Shown piece after piece: positions 55,531-64,000 of a DNA stretch of 64,000 bases. Under the pieces are notes generated by a model, which was not told the DNA's origin, did no database searches, and worked only from the letters and a program-made list of their open reading frames with translations. The position numbers were made by a program, and so were the translations under genes. Where the stretch lies: NCBI GenBank assembly GCA_001839685.1, contig MLAK01001204.1, forward strand, positions 62,001-126,000. The letters are read 5' to 3'. Source of the DNA: Tritrichomonas foetus (lineage: Eukaryota > Parabasalia > Tritrichomonadida > Tritrichomonadidae). Within the stretch, counting starts at the first letter, position 1. Each line of letters begins with the position of its first letter.

Positions 55531-58500
55531 CTACCATAGAGGCATCCACCCATGGAATAAATGTGCATGATTGTATTCATTTAATGCATTGTTAATTAAG
55601 TAGTCAACATGAGCTTCAATGGAATAATTAACCCCATCATTATCAAAAAGAAAATCTTTTCCAATAATTTTTTCGCTGACTTTTTTAATTGATTCCTTCA
55701 TATTCGTCAAGTTTCTGATATCTATATTTTCTCTGTCTGATGATAAATAATCACCATCAATATCATTCATGTAATCATTATCAATATCGTCACTATTATC
55801 ACTATTTTTTGAACTGCTGTTTTTAATTGATATAACCGAGTTATATTTTGAGACTTCTTCAAGAGGTTCTTGTGCAAATATATCCAATACCGCCATTATT
55901 GAATAGACATGCAATTGTATTATTTTAATTGTTTCTTCACAGGTAATTCGAAAATCTCCTTCTATTTCTGTTGGTCCAAATGCTTTTATCATCATTCGCG
56001 TCAATCGAAATGGTATTAATTCTGGAAAACTTCTTCTAGTTTTACTAACTTCAAAACAATCACCAAAATCAATATGAATTATACTTCCAGAATATCTATG
56101 AATAAGTAAATTTGATGGATGTCTATCTCCAATTCCAAGCACATATGATATAATTGACATTAATGCATTACTTTGGGTGAACCGAATATTTCTCATCATC
56201 CATTCTTTAGAAGATGGTGATTTTAACCATAAAATATCTCTTAAATCATGGTCACTAGTTTGAGATGAAGCTTCACGCAACATTTCAATTCTCTGAACTG
56301 GTCTCATTGAATCAATATTTGGCGATCCCAATTCTCCTTCAATTGTCATTTCAGCGAATATATCATGATGATGTGAACGTCGGTATTCAGATATCAGAGA
56401 AAAAATAGTATCTGCACCATCAACAAATTGAATAAGCCCACATATTTTGGATATTGGTGTTATAGAATATCTAAAAATTCTTGTTAGTTTGCTTTCATTC
56501 TTAAAATCATGGTGTATATGCTGATTAATGAGCATAAAGAATTGCATTAATCGCCAATCTAATCTTAAATCTTCTCTTCCTTTTAATAGTGATTTATGTC
56601 GACTTCCATCACTTCCATATATAATTAAAAATCTTGGTCTTTGTTTTGAGTGATAGATTTCTAATGTTGGATCAAATTGTTTAATATATGTTATTGGAGT
56701 ATCAATTTTATACGTTCCGGGAACAGCAATAACACTATTTCGAAGCATAAACAAATCGGGTGCAGAATAATGCATCAGTAAAGAACGAACTGTATTTAAA
56801 TGCTGCTTTATACTATAATGAATCTTTCTTAGTGATTTAATTGATCCATCATAATTTTTCTTTTTAATGGTAACAAAGATATCTCCAAGTTGTTGTCGAA
56901 ATTCAGCATCGATTTGATTTTCACCTGGTTGTGTCTTAGACGTAAAAGCATTATGGACGATTTCACAAGCGTTAGTCCAATTGTTTTTTTGAATCATTGA
57001 TATTGCATTGATTGTATCATTTTGCCAATACTCTAATGTTGTTGAAGAGCATAATATTAGCCCATCGCTTATTAATCTGCTTTGAGAAACTGCTTCAGGA
57101 TTTATTGAAGAAAAACATTTAATGATGTCATTTTTGGTTCTACATTTTCCTCTATCAAATAATAAATTTGACAATAAGATATGAAAATGTTTTGGTAAAA
57201 GTTTAATCATGATTTTGACAACAAATGAAGATTGTGGTGATCCTTCATTTATTGTTATTTGGGCGAAAAGTTGTGGAAGTATCAAAAGAAAAGCTCCATC
57301 ATTTAAATTTTCAATTCTTTGCGATATTTCTTCAAATGATTTTTCTTCCAAATTTGCTCTGAAAAACAAAGAAATCATTTGAACTAGATCACTAAAAGGA
57401 GTATCATTCCTAAGTTTTAAACACTCTAAAAATCCATGAATTGACGATACTGCATGTGCTGAAACATGGATAGCTTTTGAATACATCAGAGAGGAGGCCC
57501 AAGCCCAACGATGAAAAGAATTATAATATCTTACTTTTGTCCTCATTGAAATTTCTAGTAGATTAACAGCACGTTTTAAAACACGTGAAATACTCGTTAA
57601 TGGTGTGCTATCAATAATCCATTGTGCATAAGTGTAATACATTTTACTTTTAAGCTTAGATGAGGCTTCAATTTGTGGCTGAAAATAAGAATTAGTTAAA
57701 ATACTTGCAATTTCTTTTATTGCTTCTTCTCTATTTCCTCGCATCCAAATACTTTTTGCTTTTAGAAAAGCAATTTGAGCAGGCCATTTTTCAGGATTAG
57801 GATACATGTAATTAATTGAGGAATCAAATTGAGAATATTGTTCTTGATTCAATGCATATTTTAACATATGGAATATTGGATCTTGTAAATCAGATACGGA
57901 AAATTTATTTAGTCTAACTGCAATTAATTGGTAATAAAATGCATATGTTTTTGGACATTTTGCTATTCTTCTTTCCCATTGCTGATTTAAATAGGAACTA
58001 TTATTATGGAAATCATAATTTTCTGAAGTTTCAAAAGAAACAATTTCTAATATTTCATGTAGTTGCTGAGCTTTAACAATTAAATTATCTATTAAAGCTC
58101 GATCTTGTTTAATTGCACCACGTGAATTGGCTGCTAAAACATCAAAAGCTTTTTCAATTATTATTTTAGCCTCTTCTGAATTTCCACATGAATGTTGATG
58201 AAGAGCCGAGATTGTCAATAAATTCACAGAATTTTTAGTAGTAAAAGAATTTCCATATGTTTTAAAAAACTTTTCAAGATCAAACCATCTTTGGCGATGA
58301 AAGAGACCATTAATAATAAATTTATAAGAACTTTGTTTCACAACAGATTTTAAAAAATCAAATTCATCGACTTTGGAAACAATTTCATCCCAGAGTTGCT
58401 CATGTTTCAAACAACGTAAAATTTTTACAAAAGAATTTGAGTTCCCTTGATTAGAATATATTTTTCTTGCTGTAGACCATTCACCAATCAATTCGAACCA

Positions 58501-61500
58501 TGCTGGTGATGTAGAAACATCAATTTTTGCTTGAGCTGTTTTTGCAATTCCCTTCATCATTTTAGTCTGTCCAAAATGTGATGATAGTCTAATCATAGTT
58601 TCATTTGCTTCAATATTACAAGGCTCTTCACTAATCCATCTTTGAGCAAAATAGTAAGCGTTTGCAAATTGTGATGCCTGTTCACAAGCTTTACATATTA
58701 CTTGTTTTGATATCATTACATGACATTCATTATGCTCCAAAAATTCAAGAAGAGACACAATTGATGATCTAATTCCATTTGGGAAAGAATCACTTAGAAA
58801 TGCTTGGGTTAGAGAACCAGAAATATATAATTTGGTTTCAATTGTGAGTTGTTTCCATACAGAAAGAAAAGCTGGACTAAAAATACTTTCTGCGGCTGAA
58901 AAAATATCTTTACATAGAAATGCACAATCTCTTATATATTTTGATGGACTTTGTTGAATAATCATCGAAACAAATTTACAATACCACTCCTTCCAGTTCC
59001 ATGGGGTTTCATCCTCTTGCATTGATGTAACATTTTTAATGGAATTCTCATCAATTTTAATTTCATTGGTATGAATTTCTACTAAATCATTTTCAGATTT
59101 CTTAGAATGAATAAACTCATTTTTCTTTATAACATGAATAAAATCGAAATCATTGATATATAATGGTGGTTCGCTTTTTAATATTAAAAAATACCTATAT
59201 CTATCCTGTGGTGAAATATTTTTTTGTTGATCAATAAGTTTTGTGATCTGATTTGTATAAAAAGAAAAATGGACACTACATTTTATTAGCAAAGAAAAAA
59301 TAATTTGCATAGCATGTGAAATCATATCATTATTATTACTGCATAATAAGATAGATGACACTGATCTTAAAGTTAATGAAACATAATGGGATAAATCATA
59401 TTCTTGAATAAGCATCATAATTGTTTGTAAAGCTTTACTCCTAATTCCATAATATATTCGCTCTGAACAGGATATTTCAACTAATTTTGGATATAATAAA
59501 AACAAAAAATGTTCTGTTGTGTAATTTAAAGAAATAATAGCATCCAAACATTTAAGTGAAATTGAAGGATTGATATCAGGTTCCAATGATTGTTCGAAAA
59601 GATTGTAAAGAATAGTGCCACAGTTTTGGTAGATGGGTTCAGCATCTCGTTTAAAAACACAGCTAAGAGTTGTTACAGTGTCAATAACATTATATGCATG
59701 TTCATTCAGTAACATTTCTTGAACTAATTCAATTAAATTGGCTTTATACATTAGAATCCAATTATATGGTGAACCTACACATGTATTATTCAATAATTTT
59801 ATATATTTTGTGTCACCTGTAGAACGAACATGTTCGATTATCATTGGCATAAATTCAAAGAAGTACTTTTGTCCATACATTTCACAGTCATTACTAAAAA
59901 TCTTTGTTAGTGCTTGCAAACACGAAAAATGATAAGCATTAGATGAATCTTCATTCAAAATTCCTAATAAAATTGTGCAAGCACAATGAAAATAATACGA
60001 TTGATCATTTGTGGAAACTTCAATTAAATCCAATGGAGTTGAACTGCTGATATCAATGTTATTAACAGTGTCTAATATTGAATGTACAGAAACGCCGATA
60101 TAACCCGCTAATTTCAGAACAGCCAAATTAACCTTTTTGGAATTCCATTTAATCGCCACAGATATCAGTGAACTACTGAGTTGATCCATATCAATTCCTT
60201 TAATTGATCCTGATTTGGTTAAAATAGTATATAAGGTTTTAATTACAGATAATTTTAAATCTTTTGTTGAATGCTGTTGCAATAACCATATGAAGAAATT
60301 TACAAATTGTTGAATATGTGATGATATTTGAGAAATATTCGTATTTGCAATATATCTAATCGTATTAATTATATTTCTCGAGATATTTTCTTGGAATAAT
60401 CTTTCAAAGTATGTAAATTTTCCAATTTCAGTATTTGAAAGCTCCCTTAATGCGATGTCACAAAATGTTGGACAATATAAAGGAAGAATACTTTTACATG
60501 CTGCAAAAAGGTGGTAAAATGATTGTGTTATTTGTGATTTGGCTTTAACAGACATTTTGACTTCGAGAACATAAATATTTTTGATTAGCATTTCCCTTAA
60601 AATTACTAGTACATGAAAAGGGTCATATTCAACAATTTTTCCTAGTAATTGAACAGCTTCATCACTCACTTTAAAATTTTCATCATAAGCAAGCTCAGTT
60701 AATGGTTCTAAATGTGTTGATAAAGTTAAAAATTTGTAAGATTTGTCATTGAAAGCAGAAATGACCATTGCTCTAACATTAGGTATTGGGTCTGATAATG
60801 CAACAGTAAATAATCTCTTAAAGACTTTACATACAAACTCACCATCATCATATAAGATTTGATTTAATAGAGCAGATGGAACATTACATCGAATATCTGG
60901 ATCATTACATGAGAGCATGAAAAGTAATTGATTGACTATTCTATTATCTCCCAATACGGGACATTTGGAGAGAAAAAATAAGATTCCTTTGGAGGGATTT
61001 TTTTGTAATTTTGAGCAGATAAAATTACCATATATTTTAGGCTCAAATAAAATTGGATATTTCACTATCAAATTAATATAGAGCTTTGTAATGTCAATTG
61101 AATTTGGAACTATCTTACTAAAAATAGTTTTCAAAGTTTGAGCATTTCTTCGCACATAAAATGATGAATGAATCAGTGTCTTCTGTAAAATATAAAACGC
61201 TGTTTCAAGTGTATCATTATTTGGAATCATATGATTAAGAATATCTAACAATTTTGACTCATGTGAAAGTACCTTGTTTGGGAAATTATCATAAATAATA
61301 AGAAATGAATGGCTAACGAGAAGCGAAATATCTTCTGAGCATATAAGATTATACAACTTATCATAAATTGTATCAAAATAATTTTCAGCAAAAAAATCTT
61401 TATCATATTTCGACAATAATGAAATATTATATAAAGCCAATAAATACAGATCATTAGAATCCAGGACTGAAATAAAAAAATCTAATAATTCAGAAACTTG

Positions 61501-62301
61501 ATAATTGATAGATAATATATTGCTATTAAACAAAGTACCAATGATCAAAAATGCGCCATGCTGCTTATTAAACGATGTATTAATTAATGTGTCCTGTGCT
61601 TTTCGGTATAGATTTATGATAATTGATTGGGAATGTGAATTTGTAGAGTTTTCTAGAGCTTTAATTGCTAGATTTAAAGAATCAAATGCAACAAGTCGAT
61701 TTTTTTGATCTTGGTCATAAATAATTTTTGACAGTAATTCAATATATTCATTAATACATAAAATTACAGATCCTACTGCTTTTTTAATTAAAAAATATAA
61801 AAAATAAGCATTAAACCTATGAAAAATAATGGAATTAGGAATATTTTGATTTGCTTGAACATTTGGTAAAACATTACTGTTTTTTGAAATTAGGTTTGTT
61901 TTGGATTTTGAATCATAATGATTATCTTTACTAAGTACATTTTTTAAAAACCCACGTGGTGCTTGCTTCATCAACTTTGCTTGAACAAAAGCACACAAAA
62001 CTGTTGCATCTATATCATCAGATTTCAAAAATTCAAGAGATGAATAAAATTGAGCAAAAAAATCTTTACGAATTTTCATATATGTGTATATTTTCGTTGC
62101 AATATGCATACATTGCTGTGGATCTGAGATAAGTTCAATTATTTGCGTTTTTGCTATACTTTTATTTGTTTTTTTCATAAACATATCGTAGGACATATCT
62201 GAAAGCTGACTATGCTTATTTTTCGTTGTTTCCTTTAATTCTTTAATAAGAATGTCGAATGTTTCTGATCCACCCAAAATGGGTGGGTCAATATTTATCA
62301 T
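55531..62301 (-). CDS. TOR: TOR kinase (HEAT-FAT-FRB-PIKK kinase-FATC)
   Basis: 2256 residues from the ATG at 62301; the TTG before it is in frame but unlikely. The N-terminal half is HEAT repeats, followed by a FAT domain (about 1200-1700). A diverged FRB lies at about 1745-1840, where the rapamycin-binding aromatic residues are replaced (see findings). The kinase domain (about 1888-2150) has the ATP Lys in LLKGREDLRLDW (K1907), the TOR-typical ILWLKSPSSKEW, the catalytic loop GIGDRHPSNLLI (D2059), and HIDFGD (D2078). A FATC domain ends with GWMPLW, the TOR terminus (GWCPFW elsewhere). A Ser/Asn/Asp insert separates kinase and FATC. TOR controls growth in response to nutrients; the Raptor homologue at 23295-25790 is the expected partner. 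Very secure. Confidence 0.96.
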   Translation of the reverse strand: MINIDPPILGGSETFDILIKELKETTKNKHSQLSDMSYDMFMKKTNKSIAKTQIIELISDPQQCMHIATKIYTYMKIRKDFFAQFYSSLEFLKSDDIDATVLCAFVQAKLMKQAPRGFLKNVLSKDNHYDSKSKTNLISKNSNVLPNVQANQNIPNSIIFHRFNAYFLYFLIKKAVGSVILCINEYIELLSKIIYDQDQKNRLVAFDSLNLAIKALENSTNSHSQSIIINLYRKAQDTLINTSFNKQHGAFLIIGTLFNSNILSINYQVSELLDFFISVLDSNDLYLLALYNISLLSKYDKDFFAENYFDTIYDKLYNLICSEDISLLVSHSFLIIYDNFPNKVLSHESKLLDILNHMIPNNDTLETAFYILQKTLIHSSFYVRRNAQTLKTIFSKIVPNSIDITKLYINLIVKYPILFEPKIYGNFICSKLQKNPSKGILFFLSKCPVLGDNRIVNQLLFMLSCNDPDIRCNVPSALLNQILYDDGEFVCKVFKRLFTVALSDPIPNVRAMVISAFNDKSYKFLTLSTHLEPLTELAYDENFKVSDEAVQLLGKIVEYDPFHVLVILREMLIKNIYVLEVKMSVKAKSQITQSFYHLFAACKSILPLYCPTFCDIALRELSNTEIGKFTYFERLFQENISRNIINTIRYIANTNISQISSHIQQFVNFFIWLLQQHSTKDLKLSVIKTLYTILTKSGSIKGIDMDQLSSSLISVAIKWNSKKVNLAVLKLAGYIGVSVHSILDTVNNIDISSSTPLDLIEVSTNDQSYYFHCACTILLGILNEDSSNAYHFSCLQALTKIFSNDCEMYGQKYFFEFMPMIIEHVRSTGDTKYIKLLNNTCVGSPYNWILMYKANLIELVQEMLLNEHAYNVIDTVTTLSCVFKRDAEPIYQNCGTILYNLFEQSLEPDINPSISLKCLDAIISLNYTTEHFLFLLYPKLVEISCSERIYYGIRSKALQTIMMLIQEYDLSHYVSLTLRSVSSILLCSNNNDMISHAMQIIFSLLIKCSVHFSFYTNQITKLIDQQKNISPQDRYRYFLILKSEPPLYINDFDFIHVIKKNEFIHSKKSENDLVEIHTNEIKIDENSIKNVTSMQEDETPWNWKEWYCKFVSMIIQQSPSKYIRDCAFLCKDIFSAAESIFSPAFLSVWKQLTIETKLYISGSLTQAFLSDSFPNGIRSSIVSLLEFLEHNECHVMISKQVICKACEQASQFANAYYFAQRWISEEPCNIEANETMIRLSSHFGQTKMMKGIAKTAQAKIDVSTSPAWFELIGEWSTARKIYSNQGNSNSFVKILRCLKHEQLWDEIVSKVDEFDFLKSVVKQSSYKFIINGLFHRQRWFDLEKFFKTYGNSFTTKNSVNLLTISALHQHSCGNSEEAKIIIEKAFDVLAANSRGAIKQDRALIDNLIVKAQQLHEILEIVSFETSENYDFHNNSSYLNQQWERRIAKCPKTYAFYYQLIAVRLNKFSVSDLQDPIFHMLKYALNQEQYSQFDSSINYMYPNPEKWPAQIAFLKAKSIWMRGNREEAIKEIASILTNSYFQPQIEASSKLKSKMYYTYAQWIIDSTPLTSISRVLKRAVNLLEISMRTKVRYYNSFHRWAWASSLMYSKAIHVSAHAVSSIHGFLECLKLRNDTPFSDLVQMISLFFRANLEEKSFEEISQRIENLNDGAFLLILPQLFAQITINEGSPQSSFVVKIMIKLLPKHFHILLSNLLFDRGKCRTKNDIIKCFSSINPEAVSQSRLISDGLILCSSTTLEYWQNDTINAISMIQKNNWTNACEIVHNAFTSKTQPGENQIDAEFRQQLGDIFVTIKKKNYDGSIKSLRKIHYSIKQHLNTVRSLLMHYSAPDLFMLRNSVIAVPGTYKIDTPITYIKQFDPTLEIYHSKQRPRFLIIYGSDGSRHKSLLKGREDLRLDWRLMQFFMLINQHIHHDFKNESKLTRIFRYSITPISKICGLIQFVDGADTIFSLISEYRRSHHHDIFAEMTIEGELGSPNIDSMRPVQRIEMLREASSQTSDHDLRDILWLKSPSSKEWMMRNIRFTQSNALMSIISYVLGIGDRHPSNLLIHRYSGSIIHIDFGDCFEVSKTRRSFPELIPFRLTRMMIKAFGPTEIEGDFRITCEETIKIIQLHVYSIMAVLDIFAQEPLEEVSKYNSVISIKNSSSKNSDNSDDIDNDYMNDIDGDYLSSDRENIDIRNLTNMKESIKKVSEKIIGKDFLFDNDGVNYSIEAHVDYLINNALNEYNHAHLFHGWMPLW

Positions 62302-62719
62302 CAAGAATTTGAATAAAAGAATTTCTTACAAATTGATGATGTTTGATGATGTACTGGTCAATTTATGGTCAAATGACAGGTAAGATTCCATCAAAGAAGG
62401 CGAAAAAAAGCATGTTTGAGGTTCCCAATTCATATTTCGCCAAGCACTTTTGAAAGATATTTTGTTATTGATTTTGAATATTTTTATTGAACCCTGTAAT
62501 AGATCACTCCAAACCATATTTCAATTGAACATCTCCTAGAAAAATCAATGATTCGTTTCTACCTTTATGAAGTGAATCAAACTTAAGTTTATATTCATTA
62601 TAATTACTATGAATCTACACTGTTTCAGAGATTCTGTTTACAAAAGTCAACTTTTTGTCAATGGCATTTTTTTCTCAATAAATCTATGAAAAAGTTTAAT
62701 TGTCGGTTTAGAATTTACA
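62302..62719. other. Intergenic region between divergent genes
   Basis: About 420 bases with the promoters of TOR (-) and the coiled-coil gene (+). A 63-codon frame (62326-62517, -) is in frame with TOR but is separated by a TAA and is not needed to explain TOR; I take it as chance. Nothing else recognised. Confidence 0.45.
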
Positions 62720-63427
62720 ATGAAAGTAACTGTTCTACAAAGAGAACTTGCAGAAAAAACACGAATTTTGGAGCAAACATCTGCTATTTTAGCTGACTCA
62801 CAGAAGCAATATCAGAAACTTTTAGCAGAATTCAAGAAATTAAAAACCCAGTCAGATACCAAATATCTTTCGGCCAACTCGCAAAACAATAATGAAACAG
62901 ATTTTCTCCGTGAAACTATTATAAAAGGAGAAAAGCAAAATGGATTTAATCAGCCAATTCAACAACTGCAAGATTTTGAATATACAGTAAACAGGCTTTC
63001 TGACCAAATGAATGGTTTGAGAAGGCAAAACAATCAATATGCAGAAGATGCAAAGAAATGGAATGATTTTGCATTCGAAATGTTTAATAGAATGAAATTT
63101 CTTGCACCATCATGTGAATATAGTTTTCCTGAAAATGACAGTGAAGCACAACGTTTTATATTATTAGATCTTATGAATAAAATTGGATATTTTCAGCAGG
63201 AGAAAAAAGATGAACTCTCTATTTATCAAAACAAATATAAAGCAGCAAAAAACAAATTGCAAAAATTTCAAGAGAGGAGTGATCAACTTTTGAAAAAATT
63301 AAAACTTCATGAAAATGAGAACTATGATCATTCCAACAAAACACGTCAACAAAATATAAACCATAATCATTTCAATTCGAATGAACTAAGAAACCAAATA
63401 TATTCTAAGAAAGGAATTTTTATATAA
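62720..63427 (+). CDS. Coiled-coil protein
   Basis: 235 residues. Residues 1-50 and 95-215 are heptad-rich (LQRELAEKTRILEQTSAI; KWNDFAFEMFNRMKFL is an interruption). A conserved-looking turn contains APSCEYSFPENDSEAQ. The tail is Asn/His/Lys-rich. No domain recognised. It is divergently transcribed from TOR. The short non-coiled segment in the middle suggests a real protein with a binding role, perhaps in a tether or cytoskeletal structure. Confidence 0.55.
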   Translation: MKVTVLQRELAEKTRILEQTSAILADSQKQYQKLLAEFKKLKTQSDTKYLSANSQNNNETDFLRETIIKGEKQNGFNQPIQQLQDFEYTVNRLSDQMNGLRRQNNQYAEDAKKWNDFAFEMFNRMKFLAPSCEYSFPENDSEAQRFILLDLMNKIGYFQQEKKDELSIYQNKYKAAKNKLQKFQERSDQLLKKLKLHENENYDHSNKTRQQNINHNHFNSNELRNQIYSKKGIFI

Positions 63428-63615
63428 TCCATGATTAAATAGATGTAGATATATATATCTTTAATTGTAAACAAGGATTAAAATTGAATTTAGTCACTGC
63501 TCACTTAGTTTTGTATTTTAAACTTTATCAATAAAAACTGTTAAGGGGAATTATGATATATCCAATAATATTTTATTAATTAATCACAAATTCTATGTCT
63601 AATTTTGATCAGAAA

Positions 63616-64000
63616 TCAATTAGAATCAATATCAGGATCATCACTCTCATTTTGAAGTAATAAATCGCAAACCATGTCGATCTCATCACTCAGTTTTTCA
63701 TCAGCAAACTCTCTTAAGTCTTCCTGAAACCATTCATAAAATTCATCATTATATTCAAGTTTCTGTAATGCTTGTTTAACAGATGGATGATACATCATCG
63801 GTTGAAGTTTCAGAATTGCATTTAAAATTAATGACCAATTTTCTTGATTATCATCAAAAAGTCTAACATTAGATGCAATAACGTCAAAAACGTGTTCATT
63901 AAGCATATCTTCGACCTGACTGGTTGAGGCAGAGGAGAAAGTCAAACAAATAAATTTATATATTTCTATTTTTAGTTTATAAGTAATTGGATTTCTAATT
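63616..64000 (-). CDS. C-terminal end of a helical-repeat (ARM/HEAT-like) protein, 5' part outside the window
   Basis: The frame is open from base 64000 to the TAA at 63616, giving about 127 C-terminal residues. The region begins with basic, helical sequence (YKLKIEIYKFICLTFSSAST), then QVEDMLNEHVFDVIASNVRL and VKQALQKLEYNDEFYEWF, which have the look of ARM-like helix pairs. The end is acidic (NESDDPDIDSN), as is common in such proteins. The apparent start inside (a TTG at 63945) is not a start. Probably one of the parabasalid ARM proteins. Confidence 0.55.
   Translation of the reverse strand, partial: IRNPITYKLKIEIYKFICLTFSSASTSQVEDMLNEHVFDVIASNVRLFDDNQENWSLILNAILKLQPMMYHPSVKQALQKLEYNDEFYEWFQEDLREFADEKLSDEIDMVCDLLLQNESDDPDIDSN

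Noticed and set aside
62326..62517. 63-codon frame upstream of and in frame with TOR
   Set aside because: Separated from TOR by a TAA. TOR has a natural start at 62301, and shared frame alone has a one-in-three chance.
1..64000. CRISPR arrays, rRNA, snRNA, introns, autonomous transposons
   Set aside because: No spaced direct repeats, RNA gene consensus, trichomonad splice motifs or transposase/Maverick genes were recognised; short RNA genes cannot be excluded by eye.

Overview
The window looks like nuclear DNA of a parabasalid protist, most likely Tritrichomonas or a close relative. It is strongly AT-rich. Genes are densely packed on both strands, none needs an intron, and several long proteins are uninterrupted. 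The gene content fits: a multi-membrane-span adenylate cyclase with PAS and cyclase domains, a RhoGEF-kelch fusion, lineage-specific ARM/HEAT proteins, ankyrin proteins with acidic inserts, a BEACH protein and Asn-rich low-complexity stretches. Many start codons lie at or just downstream of a TTCA element, as expected for the trichomonad initiator and very short 5' leaders. The species itself is inferred, not shown.

Layout. 1-959 (-): N-terminal part of a C2-like protein leaving the left edge. 1232-6184 (-): adenylate cyclase whose frame is cut near its N terminus by one TAA. 7412-10141 (-): RhoGEF-PH-kelch protein. 10431-10649 (-): small one-span membrane protein. 11156-12649 (+): pseudokinase. 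12796-14454 (-): xylulokinase with a possible hydrogenosomal presequence. 15123-22670 (-): giant BEACH/WD40 protein. 23295-25790 (-): Raptor-like TOR partner. 26145-26729 (+): coiled-coil, possibly clathrin-light-chain-like gene with an in-frame TAA. 26730-29950: decayed stretch with ubiquitin-protease fragments and a UBL-UBA gene lacking its start. 30133-31239 (-): ER protein disulfide isomerase. 31403-32662 (+): SHQ1. 32942-42815: small Asn-rich protein, ARM protein, FG-type nucleoporin candidate, HEAT-like protein and ankyrin protein. 43186-49311 (+): coiled-coil protein, PAQR receptor, karyopherin-beta. 49406-50863 (-): ARM protein. 51307-55238 (+): TM9 (nonaspanin) protein, a 227-bp hAT-like MITE, and a GT31/Fringe-like glycosyltransferase. 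55531-62301 (-): TOR kinase. 62720-63427 (+): coiled-coil protein. 63616-64000 (-): C-terminal end of a helical-repeat protein entering from the right edge.

Functional links. The clearest is that TOR kinase and its scaffold Raptor lie about 30 kb apart on the same strand. Other genes form loose themes: membrane traffic and secretion (BEACH, TM9, PDI, glycosyltransferase), nuclear transport (karyopherin, nucleoporin candidate), signalling (cyclase, RhoGEF, PAQR) and H/ACA RNP assembly (SHQ1). I saw no tRNA, rRNA, CRISPR array or autonomous transposon. The most unusual items are the two genes broken by single TAA codons, the MITE with intact 8-bp target duplications, the xylulokinase presequence, the diverged FRB domain of TOR, and the WD40-less, Asn-rich Raptor.
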